DNA of 64,000 nt from Parapedobacter tibetensis (GTDB taxonomy: Bacteria > Bacteroidota > Bacteroidia > Sphingobacteriales > Sphingobacteriaceae). The position numbers and the translations under genes were made by a program. Positions 35,161-44,676 of the stretch are shown here, one piece after another. The notes below the pieces were generated by a model. The model made no database searches. It saw nothing but the letters and a program-made list of their open reading frames with translations, and had not been told where the DNA came from. Position 1 is the stretch's first letter. Each line of letters opens with the position of its first letter. The DNA lies in the NCBI RefSeq assembly GCF_024704835.1, contig NZ_JAMXBE010000006.1, forward strand, positions 62,514-126,513, in the 5' to 3' direction.

Positions 35161-38100
35161 TTTTTCTGTAAATCCTTATATCCTTTTCATGGAAGACCAA
35201 TTGAAATTCCAACCCATCTAAGATAGTAAAATTATCAGATTCTGCTTGGTCGAAAACGATCCACTCCAAGGTTTCCAGGTATGGCGTCCAATCGAAAGTT
35301 ACAGCCTCTGATACAATCAGGACACGATATCCTTGTATTTTCGTACGAATATGATGCATAAAATGCAAGGGATACCGATTTACGGAGTATGTGTTCCGGG
35401 CCGCACTTATTTTTTCTGGATTCCCATCCCATGCCGTTACATGGCGTTCCGCACTATCATATACCAACAAAAAATCCAACACCCCATATCCACAACCCAA
35501 ATGTAAGATGGTGGTCTTGAGTGGAAGCTGCCGTACGAGTTGATGGTAAGCCGTTTTGTTGGCCGTGAAAACAGACTTCACCTCCCGTTGGATATGCTTC
35601 GGTTTATATAGGTAGTTGAAATAGAGTTTATTCTTGAAGTAATCGGGTGATTCACGTTCACGCCTGAACTCCCTAAACGCCTCCCTGTAATAAGCAGCGA
35701 TTTTTTTGGTGCGTTCTACATAAGTGGTACCAAATTCCATATCATCATAGTTGATTTTAGGAAGGAATTTCATAGTGATGTTCCCCGTCTTCAACATATT
35801 ATCGTTTTTAGGCAAGGCGTCGGCATTGCCATGGATCAATACCGGAAGGATGTCGAGCTGAAGCTGCTCAGAAAGGTAAAATGCCCCTTTATGAAAGCGG
35901 TTTATCTTCGCTGCATTGGACCGTGTTCCCTCCGGGAAGATGATGATGGAATATCCTTGTTTGATCTTATTGGCTAGCGCATCAAGACCATCGGTATGGT
36001 TTTCAGATGAAGGATAGAATCCCGCCATCTGAATGGCTTTGCCAAAGAATTTTGAGCGAAGCACGCGGTCATTCACCATGAAGATTTGTTTAGGATGGAG
36101 CATGCCCATGGTGGGAGTATCTAATATGGAGGTATGGTTGGCGATGACGACGACCGGCCGATCATAGTTGGCGGTTTGCTGACCGATGACCTCCATCTTC
36201 ACAAATGGCGTCCTGTACATGAGGTTATGGAAGAAAAGTCGCACAGCCCGATGAAAATAGGCAAACTTCTTCTTTTTACTCATGGGTACCAGTGGGATGA
36301 GCACTTGCGACACAAGACTCAATGTCAACCCACCAAGGAAAAAATAGCCAAACGTAAAGCCGGTGAGGCCAAGGTTTAAGATGCGCCAAGGGGTATTCCC
36401 CTGTTCTTGTGGACGGCTGATGAATGTACGGAAAAGCCATGGCTGTATGGAAAACGACATCAATACCACCGCCAACAAGCCGATGAGTGGAATAATGGAT
36501 ATGGATCGAATGGCGGGATGTTTGGCGAAAACCAGGATGCCAAAACAGCCTATCGTCGATAAAGCAGACATGATAATACCCGATTTGTATGCTGCCATGT
36601 CTTTTGTGCCATAAGTATATTGTTCCAAAAGCCCCTTGGTCACAAAAATGGCGTAGTCTACACCCAATCCAAAAATCAAGGTCGTGATGATGATGTTGAA
36701 CGCATTAAACTGGATACCGAATGCGCCCATCAATCCCAAGGTAATAAACCAGCCCAAAAAAATGGGGATGTTGGTGATGAGTGTCAATTCCAGGCTTCCA
36801 AAAAAGAAGAAAATGACAACAAAAACGGCGACTGAAGCGATGACAAATAGTTTATTGAAATCGGCCTTCAGGTTACCCAATAGTTTTTCTTGCAATTGTT
36901 TGCGGTCAATCACCAGTATGCCCTCACCATCGGTTGACAATGTTTCTATCAGTTTGGTGCTATTTTCCAACTCCGTTTTGATGATGGATGTCACGGTGAC
37001 AAGGCCCTTACCCGTGGAAATGAATTCATCAAGAAACCAGCTATCCAGCTGCATATAGCTTGTTGAATCCAGAAGTGTGAATTCCGTGTCCATTAACTCA
37101 AAAAAGGGGTGGAAGGTGTTTTCTTTGAAGCCGACTTTGCGACCTTCGTCGATAAGCGTTTGCGCCACATGTTCCTTTTTGCCATTGGACCAGAAATCGT
37201 TCCATTGCTTGATTTTATGGTGTTGATGCATGCTGGACGACGCAATCCCACCCACCGAATTGAAACTGAGGATAGTGCCTTCATGCTCCTGTTTCTCCAA
37301 TTGCCGATACAACTGGGTGTTTTTTTCCAGCGCCTCATCGTAGGTGTCACCGTAAGCCACTACATAGATGGACTTGGCCCCATGGTTGGTTAGTTCATGC
37401 AGGTTTGCTTCGGCCTGTTTCAGGTATTGAGGCTGATAATTCAGTGCGGCGAGATCATTGTCAAAACGGACGTTTTGAAAGGTGAACAAGCTGATGACTG
37501 CTAGTATGATACCTGCGCCTAGTATCCACCTATTTTTGCTGAATGGATACCTTGCCAACGCATCTACAAAAGTTTGTTTCCTCAACGACGTATGGCGGTG
37601 CGGCACATACACCTGGGGGATGAATAGCAAGGCGAACACTACTGCTCCGAAGACACTTACCGTAGCAAAAATCCCAAGGTCTTTCAGCACATCCGAGCGA
37701 AGCAGGAGCAGGCAAAGAAAGCTTGCAGCTGTAAATACGGCGCACATAAGTAAGGGTTTGGTGATGCTTTCGAAAAGCTTTTTCACATGGCCCGTACTGC
37801 GGTAGTGGCTGAGGATGTGCAGGGAATAATCGAGCGTGATACCCAACAGTACCGAACCGATACCAATGGATATGGCGGAGATCGTACCTTTAAGCAGGTA
37901 CAGCACAGTGATGCCCAGCAAACAGCCAAAAGCAGATGGCAATAAGATAATGAGCGGCGTATAGATGCGCCTATAGAAATAGATGAAAAATGACAAGAGG
38001 ATAATCAGGGCAATAGACAAGGTGATTTGGATGTCTGCCTTGATTTGCCTTGCATTTGAAACCGCCACTGCCGTGGTACCAAAATATTCCGCTGTTGCTT

Positions 38101-38857
38101 GTCCGTTATATTTGCTATTCAACTCCTTGATGGTGTTATCCAGTAAGTGGATGAATTGCGTATTTTGAGCAGTCTCACTGGCACCTGCAACTGGTGTGAT
38201 GAATAGCAGCAGATTTTTACGGCCATGGGCAACAAGGTAACCGTCTTCTAACGTAAAATGGTCGCCTGATTGCAGACGTTGGAATTTACGCAAGCCCATA
38301 ACAATCATACCCAATGGATCTTGCCGGACAAACGGGGCCGTAATCAAGCCTTGGGGTGTTGTGATGGCCCGGTAGGATTCTTGTACTTTTTCGGCTACGG
38401 CTTGAGGCTGTAGCAAGGAGTCGATTTGGCGGTAATCACCATCATCCAGGAAAAGCGGAAGGTTGTCGGCTACAATATCCATCAACTCCGTAAGCTGGTC
38501 ATCCTCCATGCGTACCTGCAAGCGTTGGATGTATGGCCCGGCATCCCGTTCTATCGTTTCCGCAAAGGCATCGGCATATTCCTGTAGCGAGGCAATGCCG
38601 TTTTCATGAGGAGTGGATACATTGACAATGATTTTGTCTGCAAATTTTACAGATTGAAATACTTCATTAATCCGTTCGGAGCCTTCACCCATCGGGATGA
38701 GTTTGGCGATATCCTCTTCGAAACGAATGCGACTACCTAAATAGCCCAACAGGATGAATACCAGTGGTATGGAGAGGAAAAAAGCCTTCCTATGTTTTTT
38801 TAGATAACGGTATATGGAGTAAAACAGTGCTGCCAATGCCAAGCGTTTGGTGTACAA
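35144..38857 (-). CDS. Three-domain protein: MMPL exporter, lysophospholipid-type acyltransferase, SAM methyltransferase
   Basis: A single 1237-residue chain with three parts. Residues about 15-835 are an MMPL/RND-type lipid exporter with two sets of membrane helices (about 250-430 and 670-835) and two periplasmic loops. Residues about 860-1070 are a PlsC-like acyltransferase: IANHTSILDT (HX4D near 906-911) and FPEGTRSNAAKINRFHKGAF near 973. Residues about 1100-1237 hold a class I methyltransferase fold: ILHLGCGYGVLDFLL near 1120, then AWDGNPEKI. In related clusters these are often separate genes or a two-part fusion. The likely job is to take the polyene acid, attach it to a lipid and move it to the outer membrane. 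The last step is inference. It starts 91 bp after the glycosyltransferase gene. Confidence 0.88.
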   Translation of the reverse strand: MYTKRLALAALFYSIYRYLKKHRKAFFLSIPLVFILLGYLGSRIRFEEDIAKLIPMGEGSERINEVFQSVKFADKIIVNVSTPHENGIASLQEYADAFAETIERDAGPYIQRLQVRMEDDQLTELMDIVADNLPLFLDDGDYRQIDSLLQPQAVAEKVQESYRAITTPQGLITAPFVRQDPLGMIVMGLRKFQRLQSGDHFTLEDGYLVAHGRKNLLLFITPVAGASETAQNTQFIHLLDNTIKELNSKYNGQATAEYFGTTAVAVSNARQIKADIQITLSIALIILLSFFIYFYRRIYTPLIILLPSAFGCLLGITVLYLLKGTISAISIGIGSVLLGITLDYSLHILSHYRSTGHVKKLFESITKPLLMCAVFTAASFLCLLLLRSDVLKDLGIFATVSVFGAVVFALLFIPQVYVPHRHTSLRKQTFVDALARYPFSKNRWILGAGIILAVISLFTFQNVRFDNDLAALNYQPQYLKQAEANLHELTNHGAKSIYVVAYGDTYDEALEKNTQLYRQLEKQEHEGTILSFNSVGGIASSSMHQHHKIKQWNDFWSNGKKEHVAQTLIDEGRKVGFKENTFHPFFELMDTEFTLLDSTSYMQLDSWFLDEFISTGKGLVTVTSIIKTELENSTKLIETLSTDGEGILVIDRKQLQEKLLGNLKADFNKLFVIASVAVFVVIFFFFGSLELTLITNIPIFLGWFITLGLMGAFGIQFNAFNIIITTLIFGLGVDYAIFVTKGLLEQYTYGTKDMAAYKSGIIMSALSTIGCFGILVFAKHPAIRSISIIPLIGLLAVVLMSFSIQPWLFRTFISRPQEQGNTPWRILNLGLTGFTFGYFFLGGLTLSLVSQVLIPLVPMSKKKKFAYFHRAVRLFFHNLMYRTPFVKMEVIGQQTANYDRPVVVIANHTSILDTPTMGMLHPKQIFMVNDRVLRSKFFGKAIQMAGFYPSSENHTDGLDALANKIKQGYSIIIFPEGTRSNAAKINRFHKGAFYLSEQLQLDILPVLIHGNADALPKNDNMLKTGNITMKFLPKINYDDMEFGTTYVERTKKIAAYYREAFREFRRERESPDYFKNKLYFNYLYKPKHIQREVKSVFTANKTAYHQLVRQLPLKTTILHLGCGYGVLDFLLVYDSAERHVTAWDGNPEKISAARNTYSVNRYPLHFMHHIRTKIQGYRVLIVSEAVTFDWTPYLETLEWIVFDQAESDNFTILDGLEFQLVFHEKDIRIYRKNAGIV

Positions 38858-38948
38858 AGTTAGTAGATATTAGGGATTTGCCGTCTTTAAAGTGAATAGA
38901 ACGGCCAACAATTGGAAGCTTAGGAGGCTCGGTCTTCATAAAACTGTA

Positions 38949-40142
38949 CTAATCGGCTCTTCGGTCCTTCCTGCTTGCTTTGATGTTAAGTAGCAGATAA
39001 GACAAGATTCCGAATACCATGGCGGCGAAAACAGCCAGTACCAGACTTCCCACGATGTATTCGGTAAGGTGTTGCTGGATGAAGGTTCGGTAAGTACCAA
39101 GCTCCCACCATTGGAAAGATGCCTCGGAAGGCTGCCCCATGATAAACGCCCCGATTTGGAAACTGGTATAGATAATGAGTGGAATCATGGGAGGGATGCT
39201 CACATTTGAGAAAGCGAAGGCGATGAGTTTGTTGAGGCGCAGGACGAAGGCGAGGAAGAGAACGATTACCATATGGAAGCCCCATAATGGTGAAAGACCT
39301 ACTAAAACTCCCAAGGCAACGGATGAGGCCTTCTTCCATGCAGGATCATCGCTGTGGAGCAGGTCTTCGAAAAAAAAGCGCCTGAATCCCTTTTCCTTGA
39401 ATGTCCGGAAATAATCCCGTGGTCGGATATAAAACAGCGTGACTAATACCAGCCAAGTATTGAGTATGCTGATGCGGGTGAAATCACGGAATGGGCGGAA
39501 ATGAGAGACCCTTTCGTCAGGGTCGTATAATACACGCACCGGAATGTTCCGTATAGGGATGCCGCGCCAAGCCGCCTTGACAATAACCTCCACCTCAAAC
39601 TCAAACTTGTTGGTATAAAACCGGATATCCTGAATTTTTTTTAAGGGATATAGCCGAAATCCCGATTGCGTATCTGACAAGGCAATGCCGGTTTCAAACC
39701 GGAACCAAAAGTTGGAAAACCGGTTGCCAAAACTACTTTTCCGTGGTACACCCGCTTGGTCCATATTTCGGGCACCGATGAGTAAGGCCTCTCCTTTTTC
39801 CTCAATTTCCGTGACGAACCGCGGGATGTCATCGGGAAAATGCTGACCATCAGAGTCGATGGTAATGGCATAATCAAAGCCCCGCTTGTAGGCTTCATTA
39901 AATCCGCTCCGCAATGCATACCCTTTACCCTTATTACCTGTTAGGTGGATTATGTTCAAATCAGGGTAATTGGCCAGTATTTCGGTTGTCTCATCAGTAG
40001 ACCCGTCGTTCACCACGATAATGGATGAGGTATAGGTGCGCACACCATCCAGTACCCGTTTAAGTGTTTTGGCGTTGTTGAAGGTGGGAATGACCACACA
40101 AGCGTTGATGGATGCCAATACCTCGTTGCTGGCCATTACCAT
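38949..40142 (-). CDS. Family 2 glycosyltransferase with C-terminal DUF2062 membrane domain
   Basis: A 397-residue fusion. The GT2 part is residues about 10-235: CVVIPTFNNAKTLKRVLDG, IIVVNDGSTDET, and TIDSDGQH with the DxD metal site. The C-terminal part (about 245-390) is DUF2062: ALGVLVGLSPLWGFHMVIVLFLA, then FAFSNVSIPPMIPLIIY and two more helices. The same pairing occurs in flexirubin-type clusters. It is likely to glycosylate or mannosylate a lipid at the inner membrane; the acceptor is unknown. An in-frame ATG at 40136 is equally good as a start. It follows the small exported protein gene by 4 bp. Confidence 0.88.
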   Translation of the reverse strand: MVMASNEVLASINACVVIPTFNNAKTLKRVLDGVRTYTSSIIVVNDGSTDETTEILANYPDLNIIHLTGNKGKGYALRSGFNEAYKRGFDYAITIDSDGQHFPDDIPRFVTEIEEKGEALLIGARNMDQAGVPRKSSFGNRFSNFWFRFETGIALSDTQSGFRLYPLKKIQDIRFYTNKFEFEVEVIVKAAWRGIPIRNIPVRVLYDPDERVSHFRPFRDFTRISILNTWLVLVTLFYIRPRDYFRTFKEKGFRRFFFEDLLHSDDPAWKKASSVALGVLVGLSPLWGFHMVIVLFLAFVLRLNKLIAFAFSNVSIPPMIPLIIYTSFQIGAFIMGQPSEASFQWWELGTYRTFIQQHLTEYIVGSLVLAVFAAMVFGILSYLLLNIKASRKDRRAD

Positions 40143-40146
40143 AGCA

Positions 40147-40620
40147 TCAGTTGTTGTCGGAAAACTCAGCGATATAGCCTTCGATCATGGCCCGAAGTTC
40201 CTCGTCTTGGATACTTGGCAAAGCCCCCAGCACAAACTGCTTATCGGTTTCGATATGCTGGTTATATTTCAGGAATTTCGGAAGATTTTCCTGCACGCTG
40301 AGGCGGATGAGTCTGATCTCGGCATTATTGGGTTCGTCAGCCACAGCTTGTTCAATCCATTGCACCGCTTCCTTGATTTTCGAGCCGCGAGCCGCGAGCT
40401 TTTCGTATCGGGCCAAAAGGGTGAGCGCCGACCCTTTATAGGCTACTAAGACGGGTTTATCCGTTTTGTTTACGGCTTGTAGTTGCTCATAAAATTCTTG
40501 TGCCTGCTCCTGTGATTTGGTGGCATCTCTGTATTGGTGCCTGATGGAAGAAAGATTTTGAGCTTTGGCAAGTACTACGGCACATAATAATACGATGGCG
40601 ATCGGAATGAATCTGTTCAT
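40147..40620 (-). CDS. Small exported helical protein of the polyene cluster
   Basis: A 157-residue protein with signal peptide MNRFIPIAIVLLCAVVLAKA (cleavage near residue 20) and no lipobox. The mature chain is rich in amphipathic helices (YEKLAARGSKIKEAVQWIEQ and VADEPNNAEIRLIRLSV), which look like one or two TPR-like hairpins. I do not recognise a named family. It lies 3 bp after the dehydratase gene and 4 bp before the glycosyltransferase gene, so it belongs to the cluster; a periplasmic scaffold role is a guess. Confidence 0.7.
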   Translation of the reverse strand: MNRFIPIAIVLLCAVVLAKAQNLSSIRHQYRDATKSQEQAQEFYEQLQAVNKTDKPVLVAYKGSALTLLARYEKLAARGSKIKEAVQWIEQAVADEPNNAEIRLIRLSVQENLPKFLKYNQHIETDKQFVLGALPSIQDEELRAMIEGYIAEFSDNN

Positions 40621-40623
40621 TAG

Positions 40624-40992
40624 CTAAACTTTTTGGAAAACACCACTGAATTTAAGCGCCACGGTATCTTCAAATGAAGTGGTACTTTTAATGGAAATCA
40701 ATCCGTTTTCTTCTTCAATATCCAATTCTACCTGAATGTTTAGGTTATCTTCGGGATTGATGATGGCCATGAATTTTACATTCCTTGCCTTTTTTAATAT
40801 CAATGCACATTTCGCCCATTTTTCGGTTAGCTCTTTAATGATCTGCATCATGCAGACACCTGGTGTAACCGGATGGTTTGGGAAATGGCCCTTAAATATC
40901 GAGTGTGCCTTATTGATGGAAATCAACGCCGATACCTTTCGGTCCTGCGCCGTGAAATCATCTACCGAATAAAAATCATGTAATAGCGACAT
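40624..40992 (-). CDS. FabZ/ApeP-like hotdog 3-hydroxyacyl-ACP dehydratase
   Basis: A 122-residue hotdog protein. FKGHFPNHPVTPGVCMMQ matches the FabA/FabZ motif GHFPxxPxxPGVxxxE, with the catalytic His at residue 36. The usual acidic residue is Gln50 in this protein, so catalysis may rely on another group. It is shorter than FabZ (about 145 residues). In aryl-polyene synthesis the dehydratase forms each double bond. It is followed 3 bp later by the small exported protein gene, and the LolA gene lies 53 bp upstream. Confidence 0.82.
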   Translation of the reverse strand: MSLLHDFYSVDDFTAQDRKVSALISINKAHSIFKGHFPNHPVTPGVCMMQIIKELTEKWAKCALILKKARNVKFMAIINPEDNLNIQVELDIEEENGLISIKSTTSFEDTVALKFSGVFQKV

Positions 40993-41045
40993 GTATATAG
41001 TTGTTTTATGGCAAAAGTAAAAAAACCAGTTGGATATAAGCTGCG

Positions 41046-41687
41046 CTATTTGATGACGAATTTATCATCCGACACAGCGGTATTTCTGCGCTGATTCTCA
41101 AACTTGATTAATGTGTAATCCAACGTGGGATCGGTGATTTTGACACGCTTGACCAAATACGTGCTAGTATCGAATGCCAATTCGACCTGCTTGATATATT
41201 TGGCGATTGCCTTATCTTTGGGAATCAATATAGCCGAATATCCTGTGCCATCGCGATGGTATGAAATATTGAATCGACTTTCGTCGAAGATATTGCCGCC
41301 CTGTACAGTACCTATCAAAATATCATTCAGACCTTTGAGCCGTCTGTTGGTCGTAAGGTCAATGTCTTTTTTAGCGTTACCATCGTATAAATGCATTTTT
41401 TGCTTGTCAAAGACTACTACATACGTTGTTGGATCGGTGTATTCCCAACGAATTTTGCTGGGTGACCTGAAATACAGCTTACCTGTAGACTTGATGTCAT
41501 GTTCCATGTAATCCAAGTGCTTAGTCTGCGTGAAGTCGCTTACGAGCGATTGCAGGGTTTGGGTGTTGGCTGCCACTTTTTCCTTCAACGTGACGACTTC
41601 AGCAGTGGACAAGGTCTTACTTTGGCCAAATGCGGCCGAAACCACCATCATGGTAATCCCTAATATACTATAGTTGAGCATACGCAT
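41046..41687 (-). CDS. LolA-type outer-membrane lipoprotein carrier
   Basis: A 213-residue periplasmic protein with a signal peptide (LNYSILGITMMVVSAAFGQ). SDFTQTKHLDYMEHDIKSTGKL, then FRSPSKIRWEY and VVVFDKQKMHLYDG, are LolA family phrases. LolA-fold proteins carry lipids or lipoproteins across the periplasm. Polyene clusters often encode their own LolA, presumably to move the pigment lipid toward the outer membrane, which fits the MMPL fusion downstream. It overlaps the polysaccharide deacetylase gene by 20 bp, so translation is probably coupled. Confidence 0.88.
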   Translation of the reverse strand: MRMLNYSILGITMMVVSAAFGQSKTLSTAEVVTLKEKVAANTQTLQSLVSDFTQTKHLDYMEHDIKSTGKLYFRSPSKIRWEYTDPTTYVVVFDKQKMHLYDGNAKKDIDLTTNRRLKGLNDILIGTVQGGNIFDESRFNISYHRDGTGYSAILIPKDKAIAKYIKQVELAFDTSTYLVKRVKITDPTLDYTLIKFENQRRNTAVSDDKFVIK

Positions 41688-42411
41688 TTCGTCGGATAAG
41701 TTTTTCCACGGTCACCATTGTGAAATTCCGCTTCTTAAGTTCAGGCAACAACTGTTCCAAAACGGGTACGATTCGCTCATGGGTATCGTGTAATAGGATG
41801 ATATCTCCTGCTTTGATTTGGTGCAATATTTTCCGAATGATGCTCGCCGGTTGCTGCCGGCGTGTGTCGTAAGGCCGCACACGCCAACCGATGGCAAGGT
41901 GCCCGCTTTTCTTAATGGTTTTTGCCAGGTGAGGCGTGGTGACCCCATACGGCGGACGGAAGAATAGCGGTTTTTTGCCAATGGTATCCGCAATAGCGGC
42001 ATCCGTTTTCCGGAGCTCCTCCAGCCATTGTGCCTTCGAATGAAAATCTATCGTAGCAGCATGCGTAAAGGAGTGGTTCCCAATGATATGTGCTTGTTCG
42101 TCAAGTTCTTTAATGAGCTCTGGATAGTGTAAGACCCGTCTGCCAATACAAAAAAAAGTAGCTTGGACGCCGTGTTTTTTGAGTAATGCGAGTACTTGTT
42201 TTGTATAGATAGGATGGGGGCCGTCATCAAACGTCAAGGCAATTTGGCGATTGGATGTATCCCCTTGATGGATGGCATTTAGGAAAAAATTCCATTGCAC
42301 ATTGAATGCACCTAATGCGGTGATCACTAAACCGATCATCAATGGTACGGCTATTAGCTGCCAAGGGATGAGGTCGAAATAATTCAAGAGTATGGTCGCG
42401 CTAAAATTCAT
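41668..42411 (-). CDS. Membrane-anchored polysaccharide deacetylase family protein (NodB fold)
   Basis: A 247-residue CE4 protein. An N-terminal membrane helix (LIAVPLMIGLVITALGAF) anchors the catalytic domain. TFDDGPHP holds the Asp62/Asp63 pair, NHSFTHAATID the metal His113 and His117, FRPPYG the third motif, and ILLHDTHE the fifth. All key residues for a metal-dependent deacetylase are present. Why polyene clusters carry such an enzyme is not settled; removal of an acyl group from a carrier or sugar is possible. The gene overlaps the CLF-like gene by 4 bp (ATGA type) and the LolA gene at its end. Confidence 0.88.
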   Translation of the reverse strand: MNFSATILLNYFDLIPWQLIAVPLMIGLVITALGAFNVQWNFFLNAIHQGDTSNRQIALTFDDGPHPIYTKQVLALLKKHGVQATFFCIGRRVLHYPELIKELDEQAHIIGNHSFTHAATIDFHSKAQWLEELRKTDAAIADTIGKKPLFFRPPYGVTTPHLAKTIKKSGHLAIGWRVRPYDTRRQQPASIIRKILHQIKAGDIILLHDTHERIVPVLEQLLPELKKRNFTMVTVEKLIRRNAYAQL

Positions 42412-43469
42412 CGTTCCACTAAAATCAAACTATGGTTTTTCCCTCGGCGTTGGGTATAGAGTAAAATTCGTTGCAAACCATGGTGTTGTGGGCCATTCAT
42501 ATGGAGCAGCTTTGGGATTTGCTGGCGCTTGAGCATGTGCAATGCCAGCATAAGAGCGGCAGCCACCACGGTATCGTATTCACCCAGCACCTGTTTGAAG
42601 CCTACCTGAGGTATTCCCTGGAATAGCGTGCGGCATACCGTTTCGTAAATCCCATCATAGCGGACATCACCATTATTGCCCATTAACACCGCATCGATGG
42701 CTTCTATGTCCAACCCATTCCGTTGCAGAAATTGGTTGATGAAGGCCGCCGCATCTTCCGTTTTATGTCGGGTTTCCACGGCGATGATTTTCCCATATGC
42801 CTGTTTTCCTTCTTGGTGTGACGCCACAAAAAAAGCTGCTCCTTCGGCGGAAATCTCGCCAGGGCCGCTATCCACATTCATGGGGCTTGGAATGATGGAG
42901 TTCCCATGTTTTAGGTACCCTGCGATGTTCCAGAATTCGGGCGACCGAGATCCAAGCTCATCCACGCCGCCTAGTAAGATGGTTTTACTGGGGTGCTCTT
43001 GTAGGTAAAGCATGCCATCGAGCAAAGCTGATTCGAACGAATTGGCATTGTTTACGTAGGTCATGTTATAGCCTTTGCAACCCAAGGCCAAGGCGATAGC
43101 TGCAGCAGCCATATTATGGGTAGATTGGATGAATGGCGTGGGGTTTAAGAGCTCGGCCTCATCGGCCAGGATGGTTTCCACAAAACGTTCCGAATCCCGT
43201 AAGCAACCTTGCCCCGTGCCTGTAATTACAGCATCGATGTCCACATTCCCTGCCTCCTCTAAAGCCAACTTCGAAGCGGAAATGGCCATCTTCATGCTTT
43301 TATTCATGCGTCTCAGTTGGAGGGGAGGTATCCGTGCTTTATAGTCGGGATCGAGGACCGGTATCGGATTTTGGGCATACGTATGGACGGTTTCGAAGAA
43401 ATAGTTGGTTTCGAAAGTCGGCTGAATGGAAATGCAACCATGGCCATGGATATATATAGGCTTAGTCAT
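42408..43469 (-). CDS. Chain-length-factor-like ketosynthase without active-site Cys
   Basis: A 353-residue thiolase-fold protein. The region that should hold the nucleophile reads YVNNANSFESALLDG, with Asn where active KS enzymes have Cys. The later His motifs are also missing (GNNGD and LGEYDT instead of HGT and GHT). So it is a KS partner of the chain-length-factor kind rather than a catalyst. It overlaps the start of the deacetylase gene by 4 bp and follows the active KS, with which it probably forms a heterodimer that sets chain length. This partnership is known for aryl-polyene synthases. Confidence 0.85.
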   Translation of the reverse strand: MTKPIYIHGHGCISIQPTFETNYFFETVHTYAQNPIPVLDPDYKARIPPLQLRRMNKSMKMAISASKLALEEAGNVDIDAVITGTGQGCLRDSERFVETILADEAELLNPTPFIQSTHNMAAAAIALALGCKGYNMTYVNNANSFESALLDGMLYLQEHPSKTILLGGVDELGSRSPEFWNIAGYLKHGNSIIPSPMNVDSGPGEISAEGAAFFVASHQEGKQAYGKIIAVETRHKTEDAAAFINQFLQRNGLDIEAIDAVLMGNNGDVRYDGIYETVCRTLFQGIPQVGFKQVLGEYDTVVAAALMLALHMLKRQQIPKLLHMNGPQHHGLQRILLYTQRRGKNHSLILVER

Positions 43470-44676
43470 CTGCTTTTGAAAATATCAATGCACTGCAATT
43501 GCCCCCGAAACCGAAAGAGTTTGATAGGACGTGGCTAATTCGCTTGGATTTCAAGTTGGTTTGAGGAACAATGCCTAGCGATGTAATAGGTTGAGAAAAG
43601 TTCAAATTGGGAAAAACAAGCTGATGCTGTAAAGCAAGCACCGAAAATATGGCTTCGATGGCACCTGCCGCCGCCAAGGTGTGCCCGGTGAATGCTTTGG
43701 TTGAGCTGAAATCCGGCAAGTTGTCCATTGATCCAAATATGCGGAGCAAGGCATGGCCTTCGGCAAAATCGTTGTTGGGGGTAGCTGTGCCATGCGCATT
43801 GACGTAATCGATATCTTCGGCGGTCAGCCCTGCAATCTCCAGCGCTTGCTTCATGGCGAGGTAGGCACCTTCACCATCATCCGAAGAGGCGGTTTGATGA
43901 TACGCATCGTTGGCATTGCCATAGCCTGTGAGGTAGGCTATCGGTTGTTTTTTGCGCTCCTCAACCAATTTGGGTGATTCCAGCACGATAAAAGCCGCCG
44001 CTTCTCCTAAATTCAACCCATTGCGGTTTTCGTCAAAGGGGCGGCAATGGCCATCGGTATAAATCATCAAGGAATTAAAACCGTTGATGGTGAATTTCGA
44101 TAGACAATCCGTACCGCCCACGATTGCCTGATCCAGCAGGCCGGCTTTGATCATCCTCGCCCCCAACATGATGGCATTAGCGGCGGAGGAACAAGCGGTA
44201 CTGATGGTGGTGACGAACCCATTTATTCCAAAATAATCGGCTAATTGTTCGGTGGAATATCCGCATGGATGTGTAGGTATGAAATGCCGATGGGTGTCGG
44301 AGTCTAGGTAATCGTCATAGTATTGTTCCGTAGCGTCCATGCCACCAACGGTGATGGCGGAGATGATGCCGGTTCTAAGAGGACTACCCAAATCGATTCC
44401 AGCAGCATCGATAGCCTCTTTTGCAGCCACCAAAGCCAATAAGGTACTCCGCGTATAGGCTTCGGTGCGAGGGATGCCTAAACGATCGTAAAGCGCTGCG
44501 TTGTTCATGCTTATTTCGCCCACCAGCAACCGGTCTCGATGGAAGGTTTCTAAATGGGTGATTGGCCCTATTCCATGTTTGGATTGCTGTAGGGAGTTGA
44601 GGTTGGCCGCTACATCTTGCCCTATGGCGGAAATGGCCCCCATTCCTGTAATGGCTATCGGGGAGCGATTGGTCAT
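43462..44676 (-). CDS. FabF-type beta-ketoacyl-ACP synthase, active form
   Basis: A 404-residue KS with the complete triad: Cys162 in STACSSAANAI, the first His in NAHGTATPNND, and the second in KAFTGHTLAAAG. The N-terminus SPIAITGMGAISAIGQDVAANL is typical for FabF. It elongates the acyl chain on the ACP encoded just upstream. The gene overlaps the ACP gene by 4 bp and the CLF-like gene by 8 bp, a tightly coupled order KS-CLF seen in polyene synthases. Confidence 0.93.
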   Translation of the reverse strand: MTNRSPIAITGMGAISAIGQDVAANLNSLQQSKHGIGPITHLETFHRDRLLVGEISMNNAALYDRLGIPRTEAYTRSTLLALVAAKEAIDAAGIDLGSPLRTGIISAITVGGMDATEQYYDDYLDSDTHRHFIPTHPCGYSTEQLADYFGINGFVTTISTACSSAANAIMLGARMIKAGLLDQAIVGGTDCLSKFTINGFNSLMIYTDGHCRPFDENRNGLNLGEAAAFIVLESPKLVEERKKQPIAYLTGYGNANDAYHQTASSDDGEGAYLAMKQALEIAGLTAEDIDYVNAHGTATPNNDFAEGHALLRIFGSMDNLPDFSSTKAFTGHTLAAAGAIEAIFSVLALQHQLVFPNLNFSQPITSLGIVPQTNLKSKRISHVLSNSFGFGGNCSALIFSKADD

